This document shows, in pieces, positions 6,783 to 13,748 of a DNA stretch of 15,830 bases (the first letter of the stretch is position 1; every line of letters begins with the position of its first letter). Location: positions 1 through 15,830 of the forward strand of contig JAACEA010000001.1 in assembly GCA_009936695.1 (NCBI GenBank). Reading direction: 5' to 3'. This stretch comes from Planctomycetia bacterium. Lineage in GTDB: Bacteria > Planctomycetota > Phycisphaerae > Phycisphaerales > SM1A02. A model generated the notes under the pieces. It saw only the letters and a list, made by a program, of their open reading frames with translations. It was not told the origin of the DNA and made no database searches. The translations under genes were made by a program, and so were the position numbers.

Positions 6783-7562
6783 TCAGGCATCCGACGCCGG
6801 CCGGTCCCGGAACGGCTCGGGGTGTGACAGGTGCCGGGCGAATCCAGCCTCCACCGCGGCGGTGACCTGCGCCATGTCCGGGATCGTCGCCCGCTCGGGC
6901 CCGAGTTCGCGGGCGATGCTGGTCACCGGCCGTCCCGCCAGGCCACAGGGCACGATCGTGTCGAAGTGACCGAGGTCGGGATCGACGTTGACCGCGAGCC
7001 CGTGCATGGTGATCCACCGCGACACCCGGACCCCGATCGCCGCGATCTTCCGACCGCCCGATCCATCCGCATCGTCGACGGTGCGGTCCACCCAGACCCC
7101 GGTCGCCCCCGGGTCGCGGTCGGCCGGACACTCGAACGAGGCGAGTGCGTCGATGACCACCTGTTCCAGCAACCGGATCCAACCGTGGATCCGGACCCGG
7201 ACGAGATTCAGATCGATGATCGGATACGCCACCAACTGACCCGGACCGTGATAGGTGACGTCCCCGCCCCGGTCGGTCTCCTCGATCCGGATGCCTCGTT
7301 CCGCGAAGGCCGCGTCGGTCGCGATCAGGTTCTCGGCGGCACCGGGCCTCCTCGAGACGGTCACGACCGGGGGGTCGTGCTCCAGGAGGAGCAGGAAGCC
7401 GCGCGGGGTCGCCGTGTCCCGCGCTCCCAGCACCTCGGCGTGGAGTTCCCGCTGGAGTTGAAGGCCTTCCCGATAACCGATCCGGCCCAGTCTTCGGACC
7501 TCAAGCCACCCCGGAGGCGAGTCTCCGGAATGGAATTCGGATGGGTGCAATGGCGTTCGCAT
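6783..7562 (-). CDS. lipB: Lipoyl(octanoyl) transferase LipB
   Basis: LipB moves octanoate from acyl carrier protein onto lipoyl domains of 2-oxoacid dehydrogenases and the glycine cleavage system; LipA then inserts sulphur. Counting from the ATG at 7562 (259 residues), the family signatures are EHDPPVVTVSRR (61-72), the RGGDVTYHGPGQ loop (98-109), the catalytic Lys172 in RKIAAIGVRV and the acyl-accepting Cys206 in TIVPCGL. The length is slightly above average because of a loop at about 148-170. The open frame extends to a TTG at 7595, but ATG is preferred; the domain proper begins at WLEVRRLG. The ribosome binding site is weak. The start is divergent from lpxA with 62 bases between them, and the gene converges with the OmpH-like gene. 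lipA is not in the window. Confidence 0.95.
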   Translation of the reverse strand: MRTPLHPSEFHSGDSPPGWLEVRRLGRIGYREGLQLQRELHAEVLGARDTATPRGFLLLLEHDPPVVTVSRRPGAAENLIATDAAFAERGIRIEETDRGGDVTYHGPGQLVAYPIIDLNLVRVRIHGWIRLLEQVVIDALASFECPADRDPGATGVWVDRTVDDADGSGGRKIAAIGVRVSRWITMHGLAVNVDPDLGHFDTIVPCGLAGRPVTSIARELGPERATIPDMAQVTAAVEAGFARHLSHPEPFRDRPASDA

Positions 7563-7624
7563 CCGTGTACCGTATTCGCTTCTCGAGGCCCGCAAGGGCG
7601 ATTCCCGGAGACTGCCAGGCCGTC
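7563..7624. promoter_or_regulatory. Divergent promoter region between lipB and lpxA
   Basis: The two genes start back to back with only 62 bases between their ATGs, so their promoters must lie here or inside the coding ends. GGAG (7607-7610) and AGG (7617-7619) are possible ribosome binding sites for lpxA. No -35/-10 pair is convincing on either strand; the only AT-richer patch is near 7567-7582. Confidence 0.3.
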
Positions 7625-8455
7625 ATGTCGCGGATCCACCCCACCGCCATCATCGATTCCCGAGTCGAACTCGCTGACGACGTTGAGATCGGCCCGTACT
7701 GCATCCTCGAAGGGGCCATCCGGATCGGCCGTGGCACCCGACTCCGAGCCCATTGCTTCATGCAGGGACCGATGGTCATCGGTGAGGACAACGATATCTG
7801 GCCGTTCAGCTCCCTGGGCGTCGCACCCCAGACGAGTCACTTCGACCCGGACGTCGAAGGGCCCGGGACCCTGATCGGGGATCGCAACGTCTTCCGCGAA
7901 CACTCGTCCGTCCATCGATCGATCCACGAGACCGATCCCACGAAGATCGGCGACGACAACCTCTTCATGGACGGCGCCCACGCCGGCCACGACTGCCAGC
8001 TGGCGAACCACATCGTGCTTGCCAAGGGCTCGATGCTCGGTGGACATGCGATCATCGAAGATCGCGTGATCGTCGGCGGAAACGCAGGCGTCCATCAGTT
8101 CGTCCGCGTCGGTCGCGGCGCCATGATCGGCGGCAACGCGGGTTCCTCCCTCGACATCCTGCCCTGGTTCATGGTGACGCTGGTCAACACGGCGAACAGC
8201 ATCAATCTGGTCGGACTTCGTCGCAGTGGGGCCACCGCCGAAGACATCGGGATCGTCCGAATGGTGTTCAAGCTCTTCTGCCGGAGCGGACTCACCATCG
8301 CCGCGGCGACCGAGCAGCTCAAGGAGCACGCCGGCCAGCCCATGGCCGACGAGTACCTTCGCTTCCTCGAGCAGTCGACTCGATCGATCTGCACCATGCG
8401 GGGCCGGAAGGCCGAGCCCAAGGAAAGACCCTCACAAGCCGCGGACGCCTCGTGA
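7625..8455 (+). CDS. lpxA: Acyl-ACP--UDP-N-acetylglucosamine O-acyltransferase (LpxA)
   Basis: LpxA carries out the first step of lipid A synthesis, transferring a 3-hydroxyacyl chain from acyl carrier protein to the 3-OH of UDP-GlcNAc in the cytoplasm. The 276-residue protein begins IHPTAIIDSRVELADDVEIGP and continues as a left-handed beta-helix of hexapeptide repeats. The catalytic base is His122 in GAHAGHDC, with supporting His119, His141 (LGGH) and His157 (GVHQF). IGDRNVFREHSSVH is the standard substrate-binding turn. The C-terminal helical part (about 190-255) is typical, followed by a short polar tail. ATG 7625 gives the family-standard N-terminus; the open frame upstream to 7541 overlaps lipB and is rejected. 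The stop overlaps the next gene's GTG by four bases. No other lpx genes are in the window. The gene implies that the organism makes an LPS-type outer membrane. Confidence 0.96.
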   Translation: MSRIHPTAIIDSRVELADDVEIGPYCILEGAIRIGRGTRLRAHCFMQGPMVIGEDNDIWPFSSLGVAPQTSHFDPDVEGPGTLIGDRNVFREHSSVHRSIHETDPTKIGDDNLFMDGAHAGHDCQLANHIVLAKGSMLGGHAIIEDRVIVGGNAGVHQFVRVGRGAMIGGNAGSSLDILPWFMVTLVNTANSINLVGLRRSGATAEDIGIVRMVFKLFCRSGLTIAAATEQLKEHAGQPMADEYLRFLEQSTRSICTMRGRKAEPKERPSQAADAS

Positions 8456-9348
8456 TCGAGGCGGAGCACGCGACGCGCGTGGTCGACGCCCATCTCCGGA
8501 TCATCGCCAGCGGCTCCGGCGGCAATCTCTCCATCCTGACGCTTCATCGCCTCGGCCTCCCACCCCGGCACGTCTGCATCGATCTCGGCATCGGCCCAAG
8601 GACCCTCGCCCGACGACTCGACGAGCACGCCCCGGACGTGCGGTTCGAGGACATCGCCGCGGTGCTGGTCACCCACCCCGACGGCGACCATCTCCGGTCG
8701 ACCTGGCGTCGCACGCTCGATGCGACGGAATGGCCGGTCTACGCGGCCCCCAGCCACCATGCGGCGCTCGCCGCGATGGCGGCTCCCCCGCGGCTTCTCC
8801 GGCCGCTCGCCGATGGTGGACGGGAGATCACGATCCTGCCGGGCGTGATCACCGCGACCACCGCCCTCGCCCCGCACGACGACCACGGTTCGACCGCCAT
8901 CCGACTCCGGGTCCGTACGACGCGGGGAGATCTCCGCATCGGTTGGGCGACGGATGTCGGCCGGCCCACCGAAGAACTGCGTTCACTGCTCTCGGACTGC
9001 GAGATCCTCGGGGTGGAATCCAACTACGACGCCGCGCTCCAGGCCGCCTCGCCGAGACCCCCGTTCCTGAAGGCCCGGATCACCGGCGGTCATGGCCATC
9101 TGTCGAACGTGCAGGCCCTCGATCTCGTGCGGTCGCTGGCGACCCGCACCACACCGGACCGGGTCGTCCTGCTCCACCTCTCCCGCGAGTGCAACGACCC
9201 CGATCTCGTGCGCGATCTCTGGGGCGCACACGACGCGACGCTCGCCCGTCGCATGCACGTCGCCGAACAGGACCGTCCCATCGGCCCGTTCGACCTGTTC
9301 GACCGGCGGCCCGTCGAAGCCGCAGTCGGGGATGAAGGTGGTTTCTGA
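8452..9348 (+). CDS. WalJ/YycJ-like metallo-beta-lactamase-fold hydrolase
   Basis: This 298-residue protein has the order of motifs typical of the YycJ/WalJ branch of the metallo-beta-lactamase superfamily, some members of which are DNA exonucleases. SGSGGNLSIL (20-29) and VCIDLGI are followed by the metal motif THPDGDH (74-80), His142 (PHDDHGS), Asp168 (ATDVG), LGVESNYD (186-193), GGHGHLSN (212-219) and LLHLSRECN (240-248). In the metal motif the usual HxHxDH reads HxDxDH, with Asp77 where the second His is expected; the other ligands look intact. GTG 8452 overlaps the lpxA stop, suggesting coupled translation, and no ATG is available nearby. The substrate is unknown; nuclease activity would be inference. 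It ends directly against a convergent gene. Confidence 0.8.
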   Translation: MIEAEHATRVVDAHLRIIASGSGGNLSILTLHRLGLPPRHVCIDLGIGPRTLARRLDEHAPDVRFEDIAAVLVTHPDGDHLRSTWRRTLDATEWPVYAAPSHHAALAAMAAPPRLLRPLADGGREITILPGVITATTALAPHDDHGSTAIRLRVRTTRGDLRIGWATDVGRPTEELRSLLSDCEILGVESNYDAALQAASPRPPFLKARITGGHGHLSNVQALDLVRSLATRTTPDRVVLLHLSRECNDPDLVRDLWGAHDATLARRMHVAEQDRPIGPFDLFDRRPVEAAVGDEGGF

Positions 9349-10167
9349 TCAGTCCTCGGAGTCCGGCGACGCCCCGGATTCGTATCGGACCGGGTAGTCC
9401 CCTTCGACCGTCTCGAACGCACGACGATTCGAGGCGAGCCACCGGTCCCGCTCGACGGTGAACCGTCCGATCGGGACGCCGTCGAGGGAGATCGGCACGA
9501 GGATCGGCAGGCCCACCGGAAGATCCGTGAGCGGCGCGACGAGATCCCCGATCGCACGGCCCGCGTCATCGAGCCGGCGGTAGATCTGGACCGGGGGCCC
9601 CGGCCGGACATCGAACCCTTCGCCGACGAGTTCCTGCGGCGGCTCCCGCTCCGTCCACCACGCGACGGGCTCGCCGGGGAGCAGAATGGTGCCGGGTTGG
9701 GCGCACGCGAGCGTTCCAGCGGTGCCGACCGCCTCCAGATCGATGTCGGGCATCTCGAGACGGCCCGCCCCACCCCAGCGAATCCACTGGAGCCCCGCGT
9801 AGACGGCGGCCTCGACCGCCCGCGCGGCGTCCGAAGCGATCTCGAGCAACGCCTCGGGCATCGAGACGCCCGACCAGAGGGCATCCAGCTGCGCCGACGC
9901 CTCCTCGACCCCGATCGTCGCCCGATCCCGCGCAAGTCCGCGATCCGGAATCTCGACTCGATCGAGCTCCGCGAGCGCGAAGGTGATGGCCTGCAGCCGG
10001 ATCACTTCCGGGAGGGACGCCCGCCACGCCCGGTCGTCTTCGTCGTCGGACCGCTTCAGTCCCTCCCCCGCCTTGACGAGATCGGTCCAGTGTCCGAGCA
10101 AGGTCGCCCAGGTGACCAGGCCGGTCGGCAGTTTCGAAGTTGGTGTCGGCGCGTCTTCCACAATCAC
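9349..10167 (-). CDS. Conserved-looking soluble protein of unknown function
   Basis: I do not recognise this 272-residue protein. The N-terminal half (about 15-135) looks all-helical, beginning LVTWATLLGHWTDLVKAGEGL and rich in Ala, Leu and acidic residues. The second half (about 140-272) has more strand and loop character, with several Trp, Gly and Pro residues (WIRWGG, PGEPVAWW, GRFTVERDRWLASNRRAFE). There is no signal peptide, transmembrane segment, cysteine motif or known nucleotide-binding loop. Codons keep the high-GC third position of the neighbours. The start is GTG at 10167 or a second GTG two codons later; neither has a clear ribosome binding site. Its stop abuts the hydrolase stop in a shared TGATCA, and its start is divergent from the PurF paralogue. 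Confidence 0.65.
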   Translation of the reverse strand: MIVEDAPTPTSKLPTGLVTWATLLGHWTDLVKAGEGLKRSDDEDDRAWRASLPEVIRLQAITFALAELDRVEIPDRGLARDRATIGVEEASAQLDALWSGVSMPEALLEIASDAARAVEAAVYAGLQWIRWGGAGRLEMPDIDLEAVGTAGTLACAQPGTILLPGEPVAWWTEREPPQELVGEGFDVRPGPPVQIYRRLDDAGRAIGDLVAPLTDLPVGLPILVPISLDGVPIGRFTVERDRWLASNRRAFETVEGDYPVRYESGASPDSED

Positions 10168-10246
10168 AGCATAGATCGGCGCCCGCCCCGGGGGATGCGG
10201 GAGTCGCGGCGCAGGCGCGGCGTCGAAGCGTTACCGTGCCACCCCC
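10168..10246. promoter_or_regulatory. Divergent promoter region upstream of the PurF paralogue
   Basis: These 79 bases separate two divergent starts. The amidotransferase ATG at 10247 has no ribosome binding site: CACCCCC precedes it. A possible -10 (TACCGT, 10232-10237) lies so close that the mRNA could be leaderless or nearly so. This is only three of six consensus matches, with no clear -35 element, so it remains a suggestion. Confidence 0.25.
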
Positions 10247-12163
10247 ATGAGCGACCGGATCTCCCACGAATGCGGACTCGCCGTCGTTCGGCTCCTGAAG
10301 CCGTTGGACTGGTATCGGGAAGAGCACGGGGACTCGCTCTGGGGCCTCCGCAGACTCTTCCTGCTCATGGAAAAGCAGCACAATCGCGGCCAGGACGGGG
10401 CCGGGATCGGTGCCGTCCGATTCGACATGCCGGCGGGCGAGCAGTTTCTCTCACGGCTCCGCAGTGCCAAGCGGAACCCCATCGAACGACTCTTCGACAC
10501 GGTGATGAAACCGCTTCGAAACCTCTCGATGGAGAGGACCGACGCCCTTTCGGGGCTTGATCTCAAGCGACGCATGCCGCACCTCGGGGAGCTGATGCTC
10601 GGGCACCTCCGGTACGGCACCCACGGCGGACGGACCATCACCGCGTGCCATCCCTATCTCCGCAAGAACATCGTGGCCAGCCGGAATCTCGCGGTCGCCG
10701 GCAACTTCAACCTGACCAACTCGAAGCTTCTCTTCGAGGAACTGATGGAGTACGGCCTCGATCCCGTCGGCGACTCCGACACGCAGGTCGTGCTGGAGAA
10801 GATCGGCTACTACCTGGACCGCGAGCACGATCATCTCGCCGCGACCATGGGCCCCGGGTCCTTCCGAGCCCTCGAGGGTCGTGAGCTCGCCGAGACCGTG
10901 TCGGCCGAACTCGATCTCGTCCGGGTGCTCCGAAACGCGTCCGACCGATTCGACGGCGGCTACGTCTTCGCCTCGATCGTCGGCAACGGCGACCTCCTCG
11001 TCTGCCGCGACCCCGCAGGGATCCGTCCCGCCTTCATCTACCGGGACGACGCCGTGGTCTCGGTCGCCAGCGAGCGGGCCGCCCTCGTCACCGCGTTCAA
11101 CGTCGACCCCGATGCGATCGAGGAACTCCCGCCCGCCCACGCCCTCGAAGTGAAGCGGAACGGGGCGATCCGGATCGAACCGTTCATCGATCCACTGCCG
11201 GTGCGCAAGTGCACGTTCGAACGGATCTACTTCAGTCGAGGCAACGACCGCGACATCTACCGGGAGCGGAAGCGACTCGGCGCCAATCTGGCGGAGCGGG
11301 TCCTGGAAGCGATCGACTGGAACATCGACGACACGGTGTTCGGCTTCATCCCCAACACCGCCGAGACCGCGTTCGCGGGCCTGCGGGAAGAGATCAACGC
11401 GGTGCTTCGTCGGCGGAACGGGGAGGAACTCTGGAAGCGGATCGAAGCCGGGACCGTCACCCGGGAGGACGTCGATCGACTCATCCGCACCCGGGCCCGC
11501 TCCGAGAAGGTCGCCCACAAGGACCAGCGGCTGCGAACCTTCATCACCCACGATGCCGCGCGACGCGACCTGGTCTCCCACGTCTACGACGTCACCCGCG
11601 GGACCATCGCCGAAGGCGACACGCTCGTGGTCGTGGACGACAGCATCGTTCGCGGCACCACGCTCCGCGAGTCGATCATCACCATGCTGTCCCGCCTCTC
11701 ACCCCGGCGGATCGTGGTGGTCTCCAGCGCGCCCCCGATCATGTACCCGGACTGCTACGGGATCGACATGAGCCAGCTGGGCCGGTTCATCGCGTTCGAA
11801 GCGGCGGTCTCCCTGCTTCACGACGCCGGCGAGGCGGACCTGCTCGACGAGGTCGAGGCCAGATGCCTCGAACAAGTCGACCTCGCCCCCGACCGGATGA
11901 AGAACCACGTCGCCGCCATCTACGATCGATTCTCGCTCGAAACCCTGTCGGCTCGGATCGCCGATCTCATCCGCAGCGACCGCCTCGGGTGGTCCGGGCA
12001 GATCGAGATGGTCTACCAGGACCTGCCCGGTCTGCGCGAGGCGATGCCCGGTCACACCGGCGACTGGTACTTCACCGGTGACTATCCGACCCCGGGCGGA
12101 TATCGAGTGCTCAACACCGCCTATCTCAACTGGCGGAAGAACGACGAACGCCGGGCGTACTGA
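10247..12163 (+). CDS. Long PurF-like amidophosphoribosyltransferase paralogue
   Basis: This protein is related to glutamine PRPP amidotransferase (PurF), which makes phosphoribosylamine, the first purine intermediate. At 638 residues it is well above the usual 470-510. The class II glutamine amidotransferase domain starts SHECGLA, with Cys9 as the nucleophile once an eight-residue propeptide is removed. NRGQDGAG (46-53), GHLRYGTHGG (119-128), AGNFNLTN (151-158) and SDTQVV (177-182) follow. The phosphoribosyltransferase part has RDPAGIRPAFIY, CTFERIYFSRGN and the PRPP loop VVVDDSIVRGTTL (461-473), then PDCYGIDM. Extra segments lie near 66-112, around 385-440 and at the C-terminus (about 560-638). 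The beginning HECGLAVVRLLKPL with MEKQHNRGQDGAG is what I recall from the long second PurF of Bacteroidetes. It could be the cell's PurF or a specialised paralogue acting on another acceptor; the sequence does not decide. It stands alone, without other pur genes. Confidence 0.85.
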   Translation: MSDRISHECGLAVVRLLKPLDWYREEHGDSLWGLRRLFLLMEKQHNRGQDGAGIGAVRFDMPAGEQFLSRLRSAKRNPIERLFDTVMKPLRNLSMERTDALSGLDLKRRMPHLGELMLGHLRYGTHGGRTITACHPYLRKNIVASRNLAVAGNFNLTNSKLLFEELMEYGLDPVGDSDTQVVLEKIGYYLDREHDHLAATMGPGSFRALEGRELAETVSAELDLVRVLRNASDRFDGGYVFASIVGNGDLLVCRDPAGIRPAFIYRDDAVVSVASERAALVTAFNVDPDAIEELPPAHALEVKRNGAIRIEPFIDPLPVRKCTFERIYFSRGNDRDIYRERKRLGANLAERVLEAIDWNIDDTVFGFIPNTAETAFAGLREEINAVLRRRNGEELWKRIEAGTVTREDVDRLIRTRARSEKVAHKDQRLRTFITHDAARRDLVSHVYDVTRGTIAEGDTLVVVDDSIVRGTTLRESIITMLSRLSPRRIVVVSSAPPIMYPDCYGIDMSQLGRFIAFEAAVSLLHDAGEADLLDEVEARCLEQVDLAPDRMKNHVAAIYDRFSLETLSARIADLIRSDRLGWSGQIEMVYQDLPGLREAMPGHTGDWYFTGDYPTPGGYRVLNTAYLNWRKNDERRAY

Positions 12164-12217
12164 CCACGAACCGCTGGGATCCGGGGGAACGTGCTGGAGG
12201 CCGACGAGGATCCGACC

Positions 12218-12260
12218 GAGGATCCGATCACGGGACCACGTCGAGGTCCTTCGCATCCTC
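12218..12260 (+). other. Nested inverted repeats downstream of the PurF paralogue
   Basis: GAGGAT (12218-12223) pairs with ATCCTC (12255-12260), and inside it GGACC (12233-12237) pairs with GGTCC (12245-12249). The left arm is part of a direct repeat: GAGGATCCGA occurs at 12206-12215 and 12218-12227. No T-run follows, so termination by this structure is doubtful. Confidence 0.35.
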
Positions 12261-12273
12261 CCGGAATCCAGAC

Positions 12274-12543
12274 ATGGCCCCCGGCAGACGACCCCTTCGC
12301 CCATCCGGACGCACCTCGGCGATCGTGGGCACGCAGAAACACGCCACCTCGACCGGCGCCACCCACCGATCGGACCTCCGCTCGGCGATCACGCGGGACC
12401 TTGCCGCGATGGTCGGTCTCGGGAGCCCGCTGCCTCCAGCCGATCGAGCGGAGATCGCCGAGATCTACGTCACGATTTTCGGTGACGAAGACCGCCGGAT
12501 CCGAGAGACCCGGAAACCGAGAAGTTCTCGAATTTGTGCTTGA
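12274..12543 (+). CDS. Doubtful small ORF, 89 residues, unknown
   Basis: I do not recognise this product. The middle (DLRSAITRDLAAMVGLGSPLPPADRAEIAEIYVTIFGDEDRR) looks protein-like: two amphipathic helices around a turn, with codons ending mostly in G or C as in neighbouring genes. The first 30 residues are low-complexity, and the last dozen codons lose the third-position bias where palindromes begin (from 12518). ATG 12274 lacks a strong ribosome binding site; GTG 12325 is an alternative. There is no signal peptide or cysteine motif. It may be a real small gene, a decayed gene end or chance in GC-rich DNA. Confidence 0.35.
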   Translation: MAPGRRPLRPSGRTSAIVGTQKHATSTGATHRSDLRSAITRDLAAMVGLGSPLPPADRAEIAEIYVTIFGDEDRRIRETRKPRSSRICA

Positions 12544-12580
12544 TTCCGTGCCCCCGAATCGAGAACCTCTCGACCGAGAG
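12518..12580. promoter_or_regulatory. Cluster of CGAGA/TCTCG palindromes upstream of rpsD
   Basis: Three palindromes occur in 63 bases: CGAGAA-G-TTCTCG (12518-12530), TCGAGA-ACC-TCTCGA (12559-12573) and CTCTCG-AC-CGAGAG (12567-12580). The first two are centred about 42 bases apart, close to four helical turns. One further CGAGA lies at 12502-12506. GTTCTCGA (12524-12531) can also pair with TCGAGAAC (12559-12566) across 27 bases, so RNA folding is an alternative to protein binding. The promoter I find is nearly 200 bases downstream. Confidence 0.45.
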
Positions 12581-12592
12581 TAGAGATTGCGG

Positions 12593-12630
12593 AAGGCCCA
12601 GCCGGAGGAGCGGGGCCTTTCGCTGATTTT
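12593..12630 (+). terminator. Weak rho-independent terminator
   Basis: AAGGCCC (12593-12599) pairs with GGGCCTT (12613-12619) over a 13-base loop. The T-tract is broken: one further T follows the stem, then CGCTGATTTT to 12630. It would separate the doubtful small ORF from the rpsD promoter. Confidence 0.45.
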
Positions 12631-12763
12631 GGGGCTCCAGACCGGCTGCGGGGTGTCATGGCGGACCGGGAGTCACCTCGGCTCCCGCGGAAGAGACCCA
12701 CCCGAGATGGGGCCCGCCCCCCCGGGAATGGTGTGTTCGAGGCCCGAAACGCATCCCTTCGTC

Positions 12764-12792
12764 TTGACGCTCGGCGGTGGGAATGTTCTACT
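12764..12792 (+). promoter_or_regulatory. Sigma-70-type promoter with extended -10, upstream of rpsD
   Basis: TTGACG (12764-12769) matches five of six -35 bases. A 17-base spacer leads to TCTACT (12787-12792), four of six -10 bases, preceded by TG at 12784-12785 in the extended -10 position. Transcription would start near 12799 and give a leader of about 127 bases. The leader contains a small hairpin: CCCGG (12842-12846) pairs with CCGGG (12851-12855). Bases 12631-12763 hold nothing I can name. Confidence 0.6.
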
Positions 12793-12925
12793 ACGCGACT
12801 CGCCGGAGCGGTTTCCGCCCCGGCGTCGTCCCCGACACGTACCCGGAAATCCGGGGGTGCCGGTTCACTTTCGACCCGTACGGCGTCAGATTCGCCGTCC
12901 GGGGCCCCAACAGTCGGATGTTCGA

Positions 12926-13525
12926 ATGGCCCGTTACCTCGGACCGAAGGTCAAGCTCTCCCGCCGCGTCGGTGTTCCGATCGCGGACATCCCGAAGCAC
13001 ACCTCGAAGCGGCAGCTCAACCCGCCGGGGCAGCACGGGTTTCGTGGGCGTCGACCCAAGGACTACGGCATCCGGAAGGATGAGAAGCAGAAGCTCCGCT
13101 ATCACTACAACGTGATGGAACGACAGTTCCGTCGCTACGTCGATGAAGCGACTCGTCGCCCGGGCAACACCGGCGAACTTCTCCTTCAGCTGCTCGAGTG
13201 CCGTCTCGACAACGTGATCCGACGTGCCGGTCTCACCCGCACGATCTGGGCCGCCCGTCAGATGGTCACCCACGGACACGTGCTGGTGAACGGCAAGAAG
13301 GTCGATCGTCCGAGCTTCGCGGTGAAGGTCGGCGACGAGATCACCCTCCGCGACAAGATCCACACTCTGGCCCGCGAAAGCATGGAGTCCCTCGCCGGAC
13401 ACATGGTCCCCGGATGGATCGCCATGAATCCCGCGGAACTCAACGTGAAGATCGTCGCATCGCCGACCTCGGACCAGATCCCGTTCGACGTCAACACCAA
13501 CCTGATCGTCGAGTTCTATCGCTGA
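12926..13525 (+). CDS. rpsD: 30S ribosomal protein S4
   Basis: S4 is a primary 16S rRNA-binding protein that nucleates assembly of the 30S body and takes part in decoding fidelity. The 199-residue length is typical. MARYLGPKVKLSRRVG opens the N-terminal domain, which is of the cysteine-free form: no zinc CxxC motifs, with KRQLNPPGQHG instead. GLTRTIWAARQMVTHGHVLVNGKKVDRPS is the S4 RNA-binding domain (about 97-125), and DVNTNLIVEFYR is the usual C-terminus. ATG 12926 gives the standard start; GGA at 12916-12918 is a weak ribosome binding site. In many bacteria rpsD lies in the alpha operon with rpsK and rpoA. Here it is alone, with its own promoter and a following hairpin. S4 often represses its own mRNA through the leader; such control is possible here but not shown. 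Confidence 0.97.
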   Translation: MARYLGPKVKLSRRVGVPIADIPKHTSKRQLNPPGQHGFRGRRPKDYGIRKDEKQKLRYHYNVMERQFRRYVDEATRRPGNTGELLLQLLECRLDNVIRRAGLTRTIWAARQMVTHGHVLVNGKKVDRPSFAVKVGDEITLRDKIHTLARESMESLAGHMVPGWIAMNPAELNVKIVASPTSDQIPFDVNTNLIVEFYR

Positions 13526-13571
13526 TCCCATCGGGGCCTCGGCCTCGACTCGACGGGCTGCGTTCCACCAC

Positions 13572-13636
13572 GGACCGTCGCGTCCGGCTCCCTTCGAGGC
13601 CTCCCCGGCATCGACGGACCGACGCGACGGTCCTTT
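13572..13636 (+). terminator. Long perfect hairpin after rpsD, probable terminator
   Basis: A 13-base stem pairs perfectly: GGACCGTCGCGTC (13572-13584) with GACGCGACGGTCC (13621-13633). The loop is 36 bases and contains the small palindrome GAGGCCTC (13596-13603). Only TTT follows, so termination may be inefficient; an mRNA-stabilising or processing hairpin is the alternative. The rest of 13526-13748 (223 bases) shows no gene. Confidence 0.55.
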
Positions 13637-13748
13637 CGCAGCCGCTTCCACCCGCGTTCCGTTCCTCCCCCGCATGGTGCCGCGACCCGCTCCCGAGCAG
13701 CCTCGACCGGCCACCTGAACCGCCCCACGCCGAACCCCGGAAGACCTC

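Noticed and set aside
7541..7624. Upstream extension of lpxA to 7541
   Set aside because: It would overlap the lipB start and adds residues not seen in LpxA; ATG 7625 gives the standard N-terminus.
12191..12583. Alternative open frame after the PurF paralogue
   Set aside because: Proline- and arginine-rich with no protein-like segments; the overlapping frame at 12274 looks better, though still doubtful.
12658..13083. Plus-strand open frame starting MADRESPRLPRKRP before rpsD
   Set aside because: The reading is low-complexity, crosses the predicted promoter and continues as an out-of-frame shadow of rpsD.
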